Assembly (NCBI RefSeq): GCF_030440595.1
Contig: NZ_CP047452.1
Span: 992,001-1,056,000, forward strand
Origin: Corynebacterium glucuronolyticum DSM 44120
GTDB lineage: Bacteria > Actinomycetota > Actinomycetes > Mycobacteriales > Mycobacteriaceae
Reading direction: 5' to 3'
DNA: 64,000 nucleotides
The notes under the pieces were generated by a model. The model was not told the DNA's origin. It saw nothing but the letters and a program-made list of their open reading frames with translations, and searched no databases. The stretch's first letter is position 1. The number at the start of each line of letters is the position of its first letter. Made by a program: the position numbers and the translations under genes. This document shows positions 54,474 to 63,806 of this stretch, in pieces.

Positions 54474-55335
54474 TGAACCGCCTTACTCTGCAAATCGACC
54501 AGGCTCGAGGCGGAATCGACGGTCCCAGGATAACGTCATCTACGCCAATTTCCGCAAGAATGGGGCTCTCGATCGAGCACGCGCATTGGCCAATAAGTAC
54601 GCGGAGGCGAAATCTGCTTCACCGCAAAACGAGTTGAGCCAGCCGATCGCCCGGTTCATTATGGACGCAGTTCAGTCGAACGCCGAACCAGGCCGTTTTG
54701 TCCGCGGCATGGATTATTCCAAACAGGGGCGCGTTCTCCCGAATATTCGCTTGGACACAGGCGCTGTCCACGCGTATGTAGCGGGCTCCCAGAATGAGCC
54801 GTTTGATGTCGCGATAGTTTTCCCTCGCCGTTCCCCAGACGAGATTGCGCGACTTGTTGAAATCTTGGCGTCGCGTCCCACGCTGCTGCATGAGGGCGTT
54901 TTAGAAGGTGAGGTTCTTGGCATCATTGCAGCCAGGGATAGCTCAGAATTTGTCTACCGATGCACGTGCCCTGATTCTGCCCGCGTCTGCAAGCACATCG
55001 TCGCGGTGGCGCACCAGCTGGCGCTCATTCTCGATGACGATCCGAAGAAGGTTTTTGACATCCGCGGAGTGGACGTTCGTGAGCTCGAACAATCGGTTTC
55101 CGCATCTGTTGCCACGTTGTCTGAGCGGAGAGCCGTGGAGTCGACGGAGACCTTTTGGGAAGGTGGCGCACTGCCAGATCTTCCACGTCCGCGGAAAGCT
55201 CCTGCTGTCAGTGATGGTGACGATACATTCCTCCGTGAGGCATTCAAAGCGATCTCCTATACCAGCATCGATCAGATGCGGGCGGTCAGTGACCTAGAAG
55301 ATCTCTACTACGTGCTTACAAAGGATATGGATTAA
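54457..55335 (+). CDS. SWIM zinc-finger protein
   Basis: 292 residues from the ATG beginning MSHDSSEPPY, preceded by AAAGGA, inside the end of the SNF2 gene. The SWIM motif C-x-C-xn-C-x-H reads YRCTCPDSARVCKHIVAV (about residues 168-183). The N-terminal part is basic, the C-terminal part (FKAISYTSIDQMRAVSDLED) helical. SWIM fingers bind DNA or proteins. Overlap with SNF2 implies they act together. Confidence 0.92.
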   Translation: MSHDSSEPPYSANRPGSRRNRRSQDNVIYANFRKNGALDRARALANKYAEAKSASPQNELSQPIARFIMDAVQSNAEPGRFVRGMDYSKQGRVLPNIRLDTGAVHAYVAGSQNEPFDVAIVFPRRSPDEIARLVEILASRPTLLHEGVLEGEVLGIIAARDSSEFVYRCTCPDSARVCKHIVAVAHQLALILDDDPKKVFDIRGVDVRELEQSVSASVATLSERRAVESTETFWEGGALPDLPRPRKAPAVSDGDDTFLREAFKAISYTSIDQMRAVSDLEDLYYVLTKDMD

Positions 55336-55920
55336 GTCTTTACCGAGAGAATAGGAATGCGATCCGTACTGACGGTACAGATGAGCACTCTGCTTCTGCC
55401 TCATTTCCCTCTAGCTGGTGGGGAACAGAAGCTGCTATGGAGTATGGTGCGCACGCGCCGACCCCGTGTTATCCCCACCGATTGGGGGGTTGTTTTCCAG
55501 GGATTGGGTTGCCGGTGATGCCCATAGGCGGTGGGTATGGTTCCGCAATGTGACGGGCCAGGGCACGTTCTTATCTGATTTCGTTCACTGCTTACTTTTC
55601 CGATATCTCTCGTGGTGTAGCTGGGAGTAAAGGGGGTGGGAGATAAACAGTTTGTGTTCGAAAAGTCGAGCAGTCGCGTGTACACGGTGCGTAGTGTGGA
55701 AAGCACAGATCCGAATGCGATTGAACATAGACAATGATCACTAGTTGTAGTGGAGGACAGAAACTGATTCACCCGGACGCTGCAGAAGCCCAGTTGCCTT
55801 GGGACTTTACTATTTGTATGTACGTGTTTTATGTGTACGTATGTGCACGACCAGTGTCATCCCCGTGCCATCCCCGTGGATTGCATGAGTAACAGGCGTG
55901 GGATGGAAGCTTCTGAACTG
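55336..55920. other. Intergenic region
   Basis: About 585 bp with no supported gene. Contains an 18-bp strictly alternating purine-pyrimidine tract (atgtgtacgtatgtgcac, about 55831-55848), and gtgccatcccc repeated once near 55855-55876. Confidence 0.5.
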
Positions 55921-55976
55921 TGCCACTGTGTGACTGTGTGACTGTGCCACTGTGCCACTGTGCTACTGCGAGACTG
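55921..55976. repeat. 8-bp tandem repeat next to the nuclease gene
   Basis: Seven head-to-tail 8-mers: tgccactg and its variants tgtgactg, tgctactg and cgagactg. The last unit ends 3 bases before the ribosome binding site AAAGGAG (55980-55986). Confidence 0.9.
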
Positions 55977-55992
55977 GAGAAAGGAGATGGCA

Positions 55993-57201
55993 GTGAAATA
56001 TTCGTTTATCCATACCTCGGATTGGCAGCTGGGAATGCGACGCTGGTTCCTCGGGGAGGAGGGGCAGGCCCGCTACGGACAAGCACGCATCGATGTCATC
56101 GAAAAGATGGGTAGGTTGGCGCGAGAACGAGGATGCGATTTTATCGTTGCCGCCGGCGACAACTTCGACTCAAATATGGTGTCGGACATGACCTTTAGGC
56201 GCGCTGAAGCCGTTTTCGCCGGTTTGGGGGTGCCTCTCTTGTTACTTCCTGGAAATCACGATCCTGCGTCCCCGGACTCAATTCTCGCCCGTCTGTCCAC
56301 GTCAGAGAGTATTGGTAACACCGCCGTCATTGTTTTGGACTCTGCCGATCCTGTGGAAGTCATTCCTGGGGTCGAAGTGGTAGGGGCACCGTTGAAATCT
56401 AAGGCAGCGGCGACAGATCTCGTTGCCGAAGCATGCTCCGCGCTGATTCCGGTGGGTGGTGAGAGCAGTACGTGTCTATCCCGCGTGTTACTCGCCCATG
56501 GGCAGGTGGAATCGCGTAGTAATGAGCAGGATGTCGGTCTCATTGACCTGCACGCTGTAGAGGATGCCGTATCGAGGCGCGTTGTGGACTATGTGGCCTT
56601 CGGCGATACCCACTCCACGACCCAGCTAGACAGTCGCGGTCGAGTCTGGTTCAGCGGTTCACCGGAACCCACAGACTTTAAGGAAGTGCCTGGCGGAGGC
56701 GGGGAGAACAACTCGGGCAATGTGCTGCTCATCACCGTCGAGGTTCCCGACGACCCGACGAACGCCACGGGGACTCGCTCTATGGCTGAGGTCGTCAACG
56801 TGGAAGTAGAGACAATCCCGATAGGAACGTGGACTTTTGAAGCCATCACCCGTCACGTGGATGGAACAGCAGACGTGGAAAGCTTTGTCGAAGAGCTAGA
56901 GGCTTATCCCGACAAGCCTCATACCGTCATCAAGTACGCCCTCATTGGGGCAGCATCGCTGGCGGATCACGACTATTTAGCTACGTCCCTGGAACGTTTG
57001 ACTCCACAGTTTGCTGCGCTATATGAACGTGAACGACTCCATGACCTAGCAGTTGAGCCGACCGCTGAAGATATGGATGCGGTGGAACTGAAGGGATACA
57101 CACGTGGAGCCTTTGATGAGCTTCGTGAAGGCGCACGCCTCGGCGATGGTGTTGACGCTCAGGCATTGAAAATTCTGTACAGGCTGACAAACGCGAGGTA
57201 A
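55993..57201 (+). CDS. Mre11/SbcD-like DNA repair nuclease
   Basis: 402 residues from the GTG at 55993 (AAAGGAG 6 bases before; an ATG at 55987 abuts that site). Calcineurin-type metallophosphoesterase: motif I HTSDWQLG, II AAGDNFDSN, III LPGNHDP, IV LLAHGQV, V FGDTHSTTQ. Motif I is D-x-Q where the family has D-x-H. The C-terminal 130 residues resemble the capping region of Mre11-type exonucleases. Four bases separate it from the Rad50-like gene, so they form an operon and probably one complex that processes DNA ends. Confidence 0.9.
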   Translation: MKYSFIHTSDWQLGMRRWFLGEEGQARYGQARIDVIEKMGRLARERGCDFIVAAGDNFDSNMVSDMTFRRAEAVFAGLGVPLLLLPGNHDPASPDSILARLSTSESIGNTAVIVLDSADPVEVIPGVEVVGAPLKSKAAATDLVAEACSALIPVGGESSTCLSRVLLAHGQVESRSNEQDVGLIDLHAVEDAVSRRVVDYVAFGDTHSTTQLDSRGRVWFSGSPEPTDFKEVPGGGGENNSGNVLLITVEVPDDPTNATGTRSMAEVVNVEVETIPIGTWTFEAITRHVDGTADVESFVEELEAYPDKPHTVIKYALIGAASLADHDYLATSLERLTPQFAALYERERLHDLAVEPTAEDMDAVELKGYTRGAFDELREGARLGDGVDAQALKILYRLTNAR

Positions 57202-57205
57202 AAAC

Positions 57206-59899
57206 ATGTATTTAACGTCACTTGCGGCGCAGTACCTGGGTCCGCTGACTTCGTTTCAACTGGACGGTATTAGCCCTACCGGTGTCACCATCATTCATGG
57301 GGACAACGAAAAAGGCAAGTCATCCATCATGCAGGCAGTAAAGATTGCGCTAACAGAAAAGCACACCTCTACTAAGGGCTGGATTAAGGCGCTCGCAACA
57401 GCTGGTGCGGGGGAGTCCATTCGTATTGAACTGGGAATGAACATTGATGGCATCGACACGATTGTAAAGAAGAAGCTGAATGGCGGTGCCAAGGCGAGTC
57501 TTGCGTTTCCGGGAACTCTGCGCCCGACTGCGACAGGGACTGATGTCCACGACGAGTTGCAGAAACTGCTGCAGGAAAACGTTGACCTAGACCTCGCCCA
57601 CGAGCTGTTTATCGAGCAGGGGACAATTGATACGCAGGTGGATGCGTTGGCGATTTCCTCTGTTCAAAAGGCGTTGGATAGTGGCGCAGAACAGCCTGCC
57701 TCAGGGGAGACTGATCTTGTTGCCTCGGTGTGGGAGGAAGCCAGAGAATACCTCACTCCCTCCGGTTCGCCTAAAAAATTCGTCAAGGATGCGGAAAAGA
57801 ATGCCGATGTCGCGCGGGCGCACTGCGAGGAGTTGAAGCGAAAAGCCCGCGCTATGGACGAGACCGTTGAAGGGATTGCCCGCCTGCGCCGTTCCATCGA
57901 CGAGTTTCATGAGACGCTTCCCAAGCTGAAGAAGGATGTTCGAGGGTGGGAGGAGAAAAAGGAGGCTCTCGCAGAGCTTGAAAAAGCAGTCCGTGATGCT
58001 ACTGCTGTGGCGGTGGAGGCGCGTCACCGCTCGGATAGCGTGAAGAACGCATGTGAACAGCGTCGAAAAGCTATCGCCGAGGCCGAGGAACGCAAGCAGA
58101 CACTTGTCCAGGACAGTGAGATCCTGACCGATCTGGAGCAGAAAGCCGCGAGCATTGCAGAAAAGGTTGCGGCTGCTCAGGAGAGAAAAACCGGAGCTCA
58201 AGAAAGCGCGAAGAAAGCCCGTGCCGCAGTGCGCGTTGCCGAGCGCGCTATCGAAAGGAAACATCTGCATGAGGAGCGGGATCGTCTCGCGCGAGTGGTA
58301 GAAAAGGCTCGCGAAATCAGTGAATCCATTGCCGAGAAGAAGGCGACGTTGGCTGCCGTTAGTGTGACCACGGCGAACCTTCGAGCCCTGGAGAAGGCTG
58401 AGTCCGATGCAGAGGTTGCCCGCGCGACACGCGAGGCAGCCGCCGCCACGGTGACCTTACATAACGAGACCGATGAGCCCTTATCGCTTCGCATTGATGA
58501 CGAGGACGTTACCCTCGACGCAGAAGATTCGTCGCTTCCCGTCGCCTCCTTGCGGACTATTCGCTACCGGGGGCTGCGTGCGAGCGTGCAACCGGCACGC
58601 GGGGCGGACAGTCTCAATGCAACAGTCGAGAAGGCGGAGGGAAAGCTCGCTGAGCTTTTGGAATCCGTGAACTGTGCCACTGTCGAGGAAGCCCGCGCAA
58701 TCCATGATCGCGATGAAGCGACGCTGCGTGAGATCGAGAAGCTGGAGCTGCAGAGGAAGGAAATCGTCGGAGATTCTCCTTTAGACCAGAGCCAAGCCGA
58801 ACTTGACAGGCTCACCCGCGTGTTGCGTGAAGAAGACGAGTCCACGATGAGCACAGGTGGCACAGATGCTGGTGGCGCTGATGACACCACCAAAGCTGCG
58901 GCGGATAGAGGGGAAACAAGCCCAGAGAAAAGCATTGAGGAGCTGCGCGACGAAGCCGATGAAGCAGACAGACAGTTGGAAATTGCAGAAGCTGCACTTT
59001 CCGCCCTGCAAAATTCGACGGCGCCGGTTGATTATGCGGTACACAAGAAGTCGGTGGAGCGCTCGGAAGCTGAATACCAGCGGATTGCGCAGCAGGTAGC
59101 CGCAGAAGAAGAGGCACAGTCGCTGCCGGATCTGGAAAAGTCGTCGGCGACCGTAGCTGCGGAAGCCTACGAGGCCGAACAGTTCGTTCGGGTCAAGGAG
59201 GCTGAGCTTTCCGACGCTCAACCTGAGCTCATCGACGGTCGGTTGGACGTCGCCCGCTCAAAGGTGGAAAATGCCGTGTCGGGCTGCCAACAGGCAGAAA
59301 TCCAATTGGCAGCGAAGACAAGCGAGGTCGAAAGCGCCCGCGGACTCGCAGAGGAGGTCGATGAGGCGGAAGCGGAGGCAAAGGCCGCGGAAGACAAGAG
59401 CGCACGCCTTTCCTTCCGCGCCACCGTGTACGCCCGCCTGCTTGCCGTGCTCGAGCAGCATAAAAAGCAAGCCTACGATGCGTATGCTGAGCCTCTTACC
59501 AAGGCTATCAACGACCTAGCCACCGTCATTTTCGGTCCTGATGTGCACTTCACGTTGGATGAGAACATGAAACTGGCTCAGCGGGTTGAAGACGGAGTTG
59601 CGATTGGTATTGAGCAGCTTTCTGGCGGTGCGAGGGAACAGCTGACACTCATCGTCCGATTGGCACTTGCCGAGGTTGCTGCGCGCAATGGTGAGCAAGT
59701 ACCGATCTTTATCGATGATTTTCTTGGCCATTCGGACCAACAGCGTTTGGATGATATGGCTGCCTTGATTAACCGCATCTCATCCCGACACCAAATTTTC
59801 ATCCTCACCTGTTTCCCCTCACGCTTCAGTGGGGTCAGAAATGCTCGCACCGTGTCGATCGATGAGCTCACGGCGCGTACTCCCGAAATCACCTTTTAA
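57206..59899 (+). CDS. Rad50/SbcC-like (YhaN-like) SMC-type ATPase
   Basis: 897 residues. N-terminal Walker A HGDNEKGKSSIM, long coiled coils (about 180-410 and 470-790), C-terminal signature LSGGAREQLTLIVRL and Walker B VPIFIDDFLGHSD. There is no C-x-x-C anywhere, so no Rad50 zinc hook. Instead a short beta-rich insert (about 412-470, LHNETDEPLSLRIDDEDVTL) sits at the tip between the coils. With the Mre11-like neighbour it should form an ATP-driven nuclease complex. GAGG 7 bases before the ATG overlaps the previous stop region. Confidence 0.9.
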   Translation: MYLTSLAAQYLGPLTSFQLDGISPTGVTIIHGDNEKGKSSIMQAVKIALTEKHTSTKGWIKALATAGAGESIRIELGMNIDGIDTIVKKKLNGGAKASLAFPGTLRPTATGTDVHDELQKLLQENVDLDLAHELFIEQGTIDTQVDALAISSVQKALDSGAEQPASGETDLVASVWEEAREYLTPSGSPKKFVKDAEKNADVARAHCEELKRKARAMDETVEGIARLRRSIDEFHETLPKLKKDVRGWEEKKEALAELEKAVRDATAVAVEARHRSDSVKNACEQRRKAIAEAEERKQTLVQDSEILTDLEQKAASIAEKVAAAQERKTGAQESAKKARAAVRVAERAIERKHLHEERDRLARVVEKAREISESIAEKKATLAAVSVTTANLRALEKAESDAEVARATREAAAATVTLHNETDEPLSLRIDDEDVTLDAEDSSLPVASLRTIRYRGLRASVQPARGADSLNATVEKAEGKLAELLESVNCATVEEARAIHDRDEATLREIEKLELQRKEIVGDSPLDQSQAELDRLTRVLREEDESTMSTGGTDAGGADDTTKAAADRGETSPEKSIEELRDEADEADRQLEIAEAALSALQNSTAPVDYAVHKKSVERSEAEYQRIAQQVAAEEEAQSLPDLEKSSATVAAEAYEAEQFVRVKEAELSDAQPELIDGRLDVARSKVENAVSGCQQAEIQLAAKTSEVESARGLAEEVDEAEAEAKAAEDKSARLSFRATVYARLLAVLEQHKKQAYDAYAEPLTKAINDLATVIFGPDVHFTLDENMKLAQRVEDGVAIGIEQLSGGAREQLTLIVRLALAEVAARNGEQVPIFIDDFLGHSDQQRLDDMAALINRISSRHQIFILTCFPSRFSGVRNARTVSIDELTARTPEITF

Positions 59900-59902
59900 C
59901 CA

Positions 59903-60008
59903 GTAACAGGGAAGTGCGCTAACCGGTAACAGGGAAGTGCGCTAACCGGTAACAGGGAAGTGCACTAACCGGTAACAGGGAAGTGCGCTAACCGGTAACA
60001 GGGAACGG
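59903..60008. repeat. 23-bp tandem repeat array after the Rad50-like gene
   Basis: Four complete and one partial copy at an exact 23-bp period (59903, 59926, 59949, 59972, 59995), each with gtaacagggaagtgc and a ctaaccg core. They abut without spacers, so it is not a CRISPR array. The region lies between convergent genes. Confidence 0.93.
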
Positions 60009-60073
60009 TGGCGTTGTTTGTCCTTGTGAAGAGGATGACGAAGTGATCGTGGGAAACGCTTTGCGCAGACAGA

Positions 60074-60113
60074 AAGGGGTGGCCTGCATTGCAGGCCACC
60101 CCTTGTGTTTTTC
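60074..60113. terminator. Terminator between convergent Rad50-like and YceI genes
   Basis: A 14-bp perfect stem, aaggggtggcctgc (60074-60087) with gcaggccacccctt (60091-60104), and a trailing gtgttttt. Confidence 0.92.
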
Positions 60114-60153
60114 CTTTGAACAGTCATGACGACTGCTCCGAGGAATGATGCCG

Positions 60154-60686
60154 CTAGGCGTTCTTGAGCGCAGAACCCTCGATTACGATGTTAATCTTTT
60201 CTCCGACGAGGACGCCACCGCCGTTGAGCGGAGCTTGAAAATCAATGCCGAAGTCCTTGCGGTTGAGCTTGGTAGAAGCTTCGAAACCCAGGCGGGTGTC
60301 GCCGTTCTGATCCTCCTGAATTCCGAGAACCTCGACATCGAAAGTGACCGGCTTGGTTACACCCTTGATGGTGATGTCGCCGGAAACAGTGCCCTCGGTG
60401 CCATCGCCGACTTCAGCACCAGTGATCGTGAAAGTGAGCTCCGGGTGATTGTCCACATCGAAGAAGTCGGCGCTCTTGACGTGCTCATCGCGCTGTTCGT
60501 TTGCCGTATCGATGGAGGCAGCTTGGGGACAGTGGCGGACCCCTCAACGGTGTCATCGGCGACGGTAAAGCTGGACTCGAAGTCCTTGAATACGCCGTGA
60601 ACCTTGGTCACCATTGCGTGGCGAACGGTGAATCCGACGGTGGAGTGAACAGGGTCAATGGTGTAGTTGCCATTCAGATTGGACAT
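60154..60686 (-). pseudogene. YceI-family protein, frameshifted
   Basis: The start MSNLNGNYTIDPVHSTVGFT (AAGGAG 7 bases upstream) through DDTVEGSATV is in one frame, and SIDTANEQRDEHVKSADFFD through the normal C-terminus (FGIDFQAPLNGGGVLVGEKI) is in another. The two halves join near 60518-60529, beside a run of four Gs. Together they make one complete YceI lipid-binding protein of about 176 residues, usually involved in isoprenoid or acid-stress functions. It is either a real one-base mutation or a sequence error. Divergent from a MarR gene. Confidence 0.85.
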
Positions 60687-60887
60687 GGTTTATCTCCTTC
60701 GGTTGGTGTGTTTGAGGTGTATTGACGTTTTTCGCATCGCATAGAGAGCCGTGCAGTTCGTACCGCTCTCGGTGGCTCCCTGTGCGGTGGTTCCAAGTTT
60801 ATACAAAAAGAGGGACATATCAACAAAAAGTGAATGATTTGTAGAATTTTTGCTTTCGTGAGGTGTGACCTTAAGGTATGGGGTATG

Positions 60888-61391
60888 ACTGAACCCCGCT
60901 GGCTTACAGACGACGAGCAGCACTTGTGGCGTCTACTTCTTGACGCCGAACGTGCTGCGAACCGTTGCGTAGAAGAAACACTCCAGTCCGGTCATCAGAT
61001 CACAGCACCAGAGTTCTCAGTGTTGGTCGCGCTGTCGGAAGCGGAGGATCGGATGCTGCGCCTCCGCGATTTGTGCTGCCAGCTTCGATGGGATCGGAGT
61101 CGCACGTCGCACCAGGTAACGAGGATGGAACGTCGCGGGCTTGTCGAGAAATGCAAGTGTGAAGGCGATGCGCGGGGTGTCGAGGTCAAGCTCACTGAAG
61201 ATGGAATGCGGCGCCTAGAGGCTGCTGCTCCCGATCATGTTGAAAGCGTTCGTCGGGTCATCTTTGACAATATTGATGACCAGGACATCGATGTGCTGAC
61301 ACGATTCTTCACCCGCGTACGCGATTCCTACACGCGACCAGGCGCGCCCGTGCGGGGGAAAACCTGCGAGGAAAAAGACTGCGCGGAATAG
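60888..61391 (+). CDS. MarR-family transcriptional regulator
   Basis: 167 residues from the ATG beginning MTEPRWLTDD. The winged helix shows PEFSVLVALSEAEDRMLRLRDL, recognition helix DRSRTSHQVTRMERRGLV and wing VEVKLTEDGMRRL. Several cysteines (CVEE, CCQL, KCKC) could sense redox or bind metal. Divergent from yceI across about 200 bp, so it probably controls yceI and itself; a MarR/YceI pair of this kind is common in Corynebacterium. Confidence 0.9.
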   Translation, partial: TEPRWLTDDEQHLWRLLLDAERAANRCVEETLQSGHQITAPEFSVLVALSEAEDRMLRLRDLCCQLRWDRSRTSHQVTRMERRGLVEKCKCEGDARGVEVKLTEDGMRRLEAAAPDHVESVRRVIFDNIDDQDIDVLTRFFTRVRDSYTRPGAPVRGKTCEEKDCAE

Positions 61392-61633
61392 CTGAGGCAG
61401 TGGGTAAGCCTCAACCTCATCATAGCCGGGTCTCACGCTCCAGTAGCTGAGCGGGATCCGCCTTTCTATGCTTGACGTCCCCTGCGCATGCCTGTGTGCA
61501 ATCGTCTCGACACCAGCGACCGGGGCCTTTTCCACAGCATCATTAGAGGTCGGGAACCCAAAGGCCGGGAATTCCGTAGCTAAATAAGTGTTCTGGATTG
61601 AGGGGGAAGCGCTGCGTGATTCTGCCGGCAGAC

Positions 61634-61667
61634 AAAAATGCACCGCGTAAAAGCGGTGCATTTTTTT
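61634..61667 (-). terminator. Terminator after tRNA-Arg
   Basis: aaaaatgcaccgc (61634-61646) pairs with gcggtgcattttt (61653-61665). T-runs lie on both strands. Confidence 0.9.
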
Positions 61668-61668
61668 G

Positions 61669-61741
61669 TGCCCCCGACACGAATCGAACGTGCGACCTTC
61701 GGTACCGGAAACCGACGCTCTATCCCCTGAGCTACGAGGGC
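61669..61741 (-). tRNA. tRNA-Arg (CCG)
   Basis: Complete cloverleaf on the minus strand. Acceptor GCCCTCG pairs with CGGGGGC. The D-arm is AGCTCAGGGGATAGAGC, the anticodon stem TCGGT/ACCGA, and the loop TTCCGGT has anticodon CCG. The T-arm is GCACG-TTCGATT-CGTGT and the discriminator base is A. The CCA end is not encoded. Confidence 0.95.
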
Positions 61742-61883
61742 AACGTCTTGAAATTGTAGTCGCCACCATGGAGCCAACAAAATCCTCGCGCAATGACGGG
61801 GGGAAAAAGCCGTATTCTCCAGCGGACGAGAGGCAAACGGTTATCCTTTCGCGCCTCCGCCCGGGGAGGAGATGAGGCGGCTG

Positions 61884-63455
61884 TTAGCGCTCTTGGGCGC
61901 GCAAAGACTCCAAGGAATCCTGAGCGATGAGCGGAGTAGGCAACCCCACAGTGATGTGATCCGTGGACGGCTTACCCGTGGCAAAGTAATCCACAACGAC
62001 CTTGTCCACATCCGGGTGGTTGAATCCGAGCCAGCCGTGGTTGTATCCGTCAACGGTAACTACCTGACTATTCATACGCTGCGCCAGAGGTCCGTACACA
62101 TCAAACGGTGTCTGAGGGTCATTTGTACCCTGGATCTGGAGAGGACGTTCCTTCAGCTTCGAGCCGTCGATGGGGATTTTGGAGACTACGGGGGCTGCCC
62201 CATTGCAGCTCATACCCGATGCAACGGAATTCGCGGCGAGCCAGAAAATGTCCCCGTTGACAAAGCTGTTCCAGAGGAACGCTGGGATGCGGGTCGGATC
62301 TGTGGGCGACATGTTTTCATTGCAGATCATCAAGCCCTGCACCAGCTGTGACTGAACAGCAAGCTCCTTGGCTTTTTCGGTGCCTTGGAGTTCTGTCATC
62401 GAGGGCGTGGGAGTGAATCCGCCGATCATGGATGCCAGATACGGCCATGCCCACGACTCGGGCATAAGGATGCGGGACAGCCCAAGAGTTGGCGATTGGG
62501 ACTGATTTCCACCATTTACCAGTTGGTTGAAGAAGTTGTCAGCGACGGCTTTATGCGGTGCGACCGTGTTATTCACCGGGATCCACGCCGGATCCATATC
62601 TCCTGGCTGTGCAGGAGGTGGAGTTACAGTTGGAGTGGTACCGGACTCGTTAAACACCTTCTTGGACCAGGCGTTGTACACCTTGAGTGGTGTATCGCCG
62701 AGGTGATACATCTCGTCATTTTCGGCAACCCAGCTAAAGAAAGCGTTCAGATTGCTGAGGTAGCGGGGTGACTGGGCAAGGAGGATATCGCCCCAGAACT
62801 TTTCCGGTGGCAAACCAGAGTCAAGGACGACCTTCCCCGTGTGCTCGGGGTACAGCGTGGCATAGCGGCTTCCCAGAACCGTGCCGTAGCTCAGGCCAAT
62901 GATATCAATTCGGTAGACACCCAAGGCTGACCGTACGGCTTCCCAATCGGACGCGTTGTTGTCCGTGGTAAGAGACGTTGCATAGTCCGGGTTGCAGATG
63001 TTTCTTGAGATGGCGCCACTGGAGCTGAGCTGGTCGGTAATAGGCGCAGCTGCTGCAGCCTGCAAGTCACACTCGACCGGCGTTGATCCCTCTAAACCGC
63101 GAGGTTCCACGCCGATGATGTCATAGTGTTCGCGTAATTCGTTGGGGAATGTGAAGACTTTGCCGCCGAGTGTGGCGTAGTTAGACCCGCCTGGACCGCC
63201 AGGGTTATAGAAGATAGTTCCTTTCTTGGCTCCGGTTGCGGGGAGCTTAATGAAGCCCACTGAGATCCGGGGTCCGTCTGGATTCTCCCGTTGCAGTGGA
63301 GCATCGGTGCGTCCGCATGTTGCATCTTCGCGTATCACAGACTCCGGGCAGTTTTCCCACGATACAGGGGAAGCTGAGGCGATAGGAAAGGCGGAAACTG
63401 TGAGTGCGAGCGCTGCAGAGGCGCTGGCGAGAGTTGCTACCAGTTTACGGAGCAC
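61884..63455 (-). CDS. Secreted S33/TAP-like tripeptidyl aminopeptidase
   Basis: 523 residues from a GTG preceded by AAAGGA at 6 bases (an ATG five codons earlier overlaps that site). Signal peptide LRKLVATLASASAALALTVS with cleavage after SASA. The alpha/beta hydrolase core has NPGGPGGS (oxyanion), GLSYGTVLGS (nucleophile Ser), GTNDPQTPF (Asp) and YNHGWLG (His), with a TAP-like C-terminal domain. Such enzymes remove peptides from N-termini outside the cell. A lid domain at about 250-400 is Pro/Thr-rich. Confidence 0.9.
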   Translation of the reverse strand: MLRKLVATLASASAALALTVSAFPIASASPVSWENCPESVIREDATCGRTDAPLQRENPDGPRISVGFIKLPATGAKKGTIFYNPGGPGGSNYATLGGKVFTFPNELREHYDIIGVEPRGLEGSTPVECDLQAAAAAPITDQLSSSGAISRNICNPDYATSLTTDNNASDWEAVRSALGVYRIDIIGLSYGTVLGSRYATLYPEHTGKVVLDSGLPPEKFWGDILLAQSPRYLSNLNAFFSWVAENDEMYHLGDTPLKVYNAWSKKVFNESGTTPTVTPPPAQPGDMDPAWIPVNNTVAPHKAVADNFFNQLVNGGNQSQSPTLGLSRILMPESWAWPYLASMIGGFTPTPSMTELQGTEKAKELAVQSQLVQGLMICNENMSPTDPTRIPAFLWNSFVNGDIFWLAANSVASGMSCNGAAPVVSKIPIDGSKLKERPLQIQGTNDPQTPFDVYGPLAQRMNSQVVTVDGYNHGWLGFNHPDVDKVVVDYFATGKPSTDHITVGLPTPLIAQDSLESLRAQER

Positions 63456-63806
63456 AGGTATTCCTTTCATGTCGGTTAGGGGGTTCTGTTTATCCATTGT
63501 ACTGGCGTACCCATGTGACAGTGTTCGGCTGCCTGCAGGCAACCAAAGGGTGAAGAGGAGAGTGTGGACGTCTCCGACACACGGGAAAGGGGCGAAGAGA
63601 TGCTCCCGGTGGGAGCGCTACGGACAGAACTAGGGATGCTCTTAGGACTGAGCTTCTGCAATTCGCAAGAGCTAGCAAGGACGAGGGCAGTAATTGAATA
63701 TGGTGAAACGCCACCAAGGGAGTTGGAGAGGAGTTTCGCGGGGTGTACCTGTGGTTAGAGTGGCACGTTCCGAGTAGCTGAGTGCCTATGAAGCTGTATG
63801 GGCGCG

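Noticed and set aside
59903..60008. CRISPR array
   Set aside because: The 23-bp units abut directly with no spacers, and no cas genes are present.
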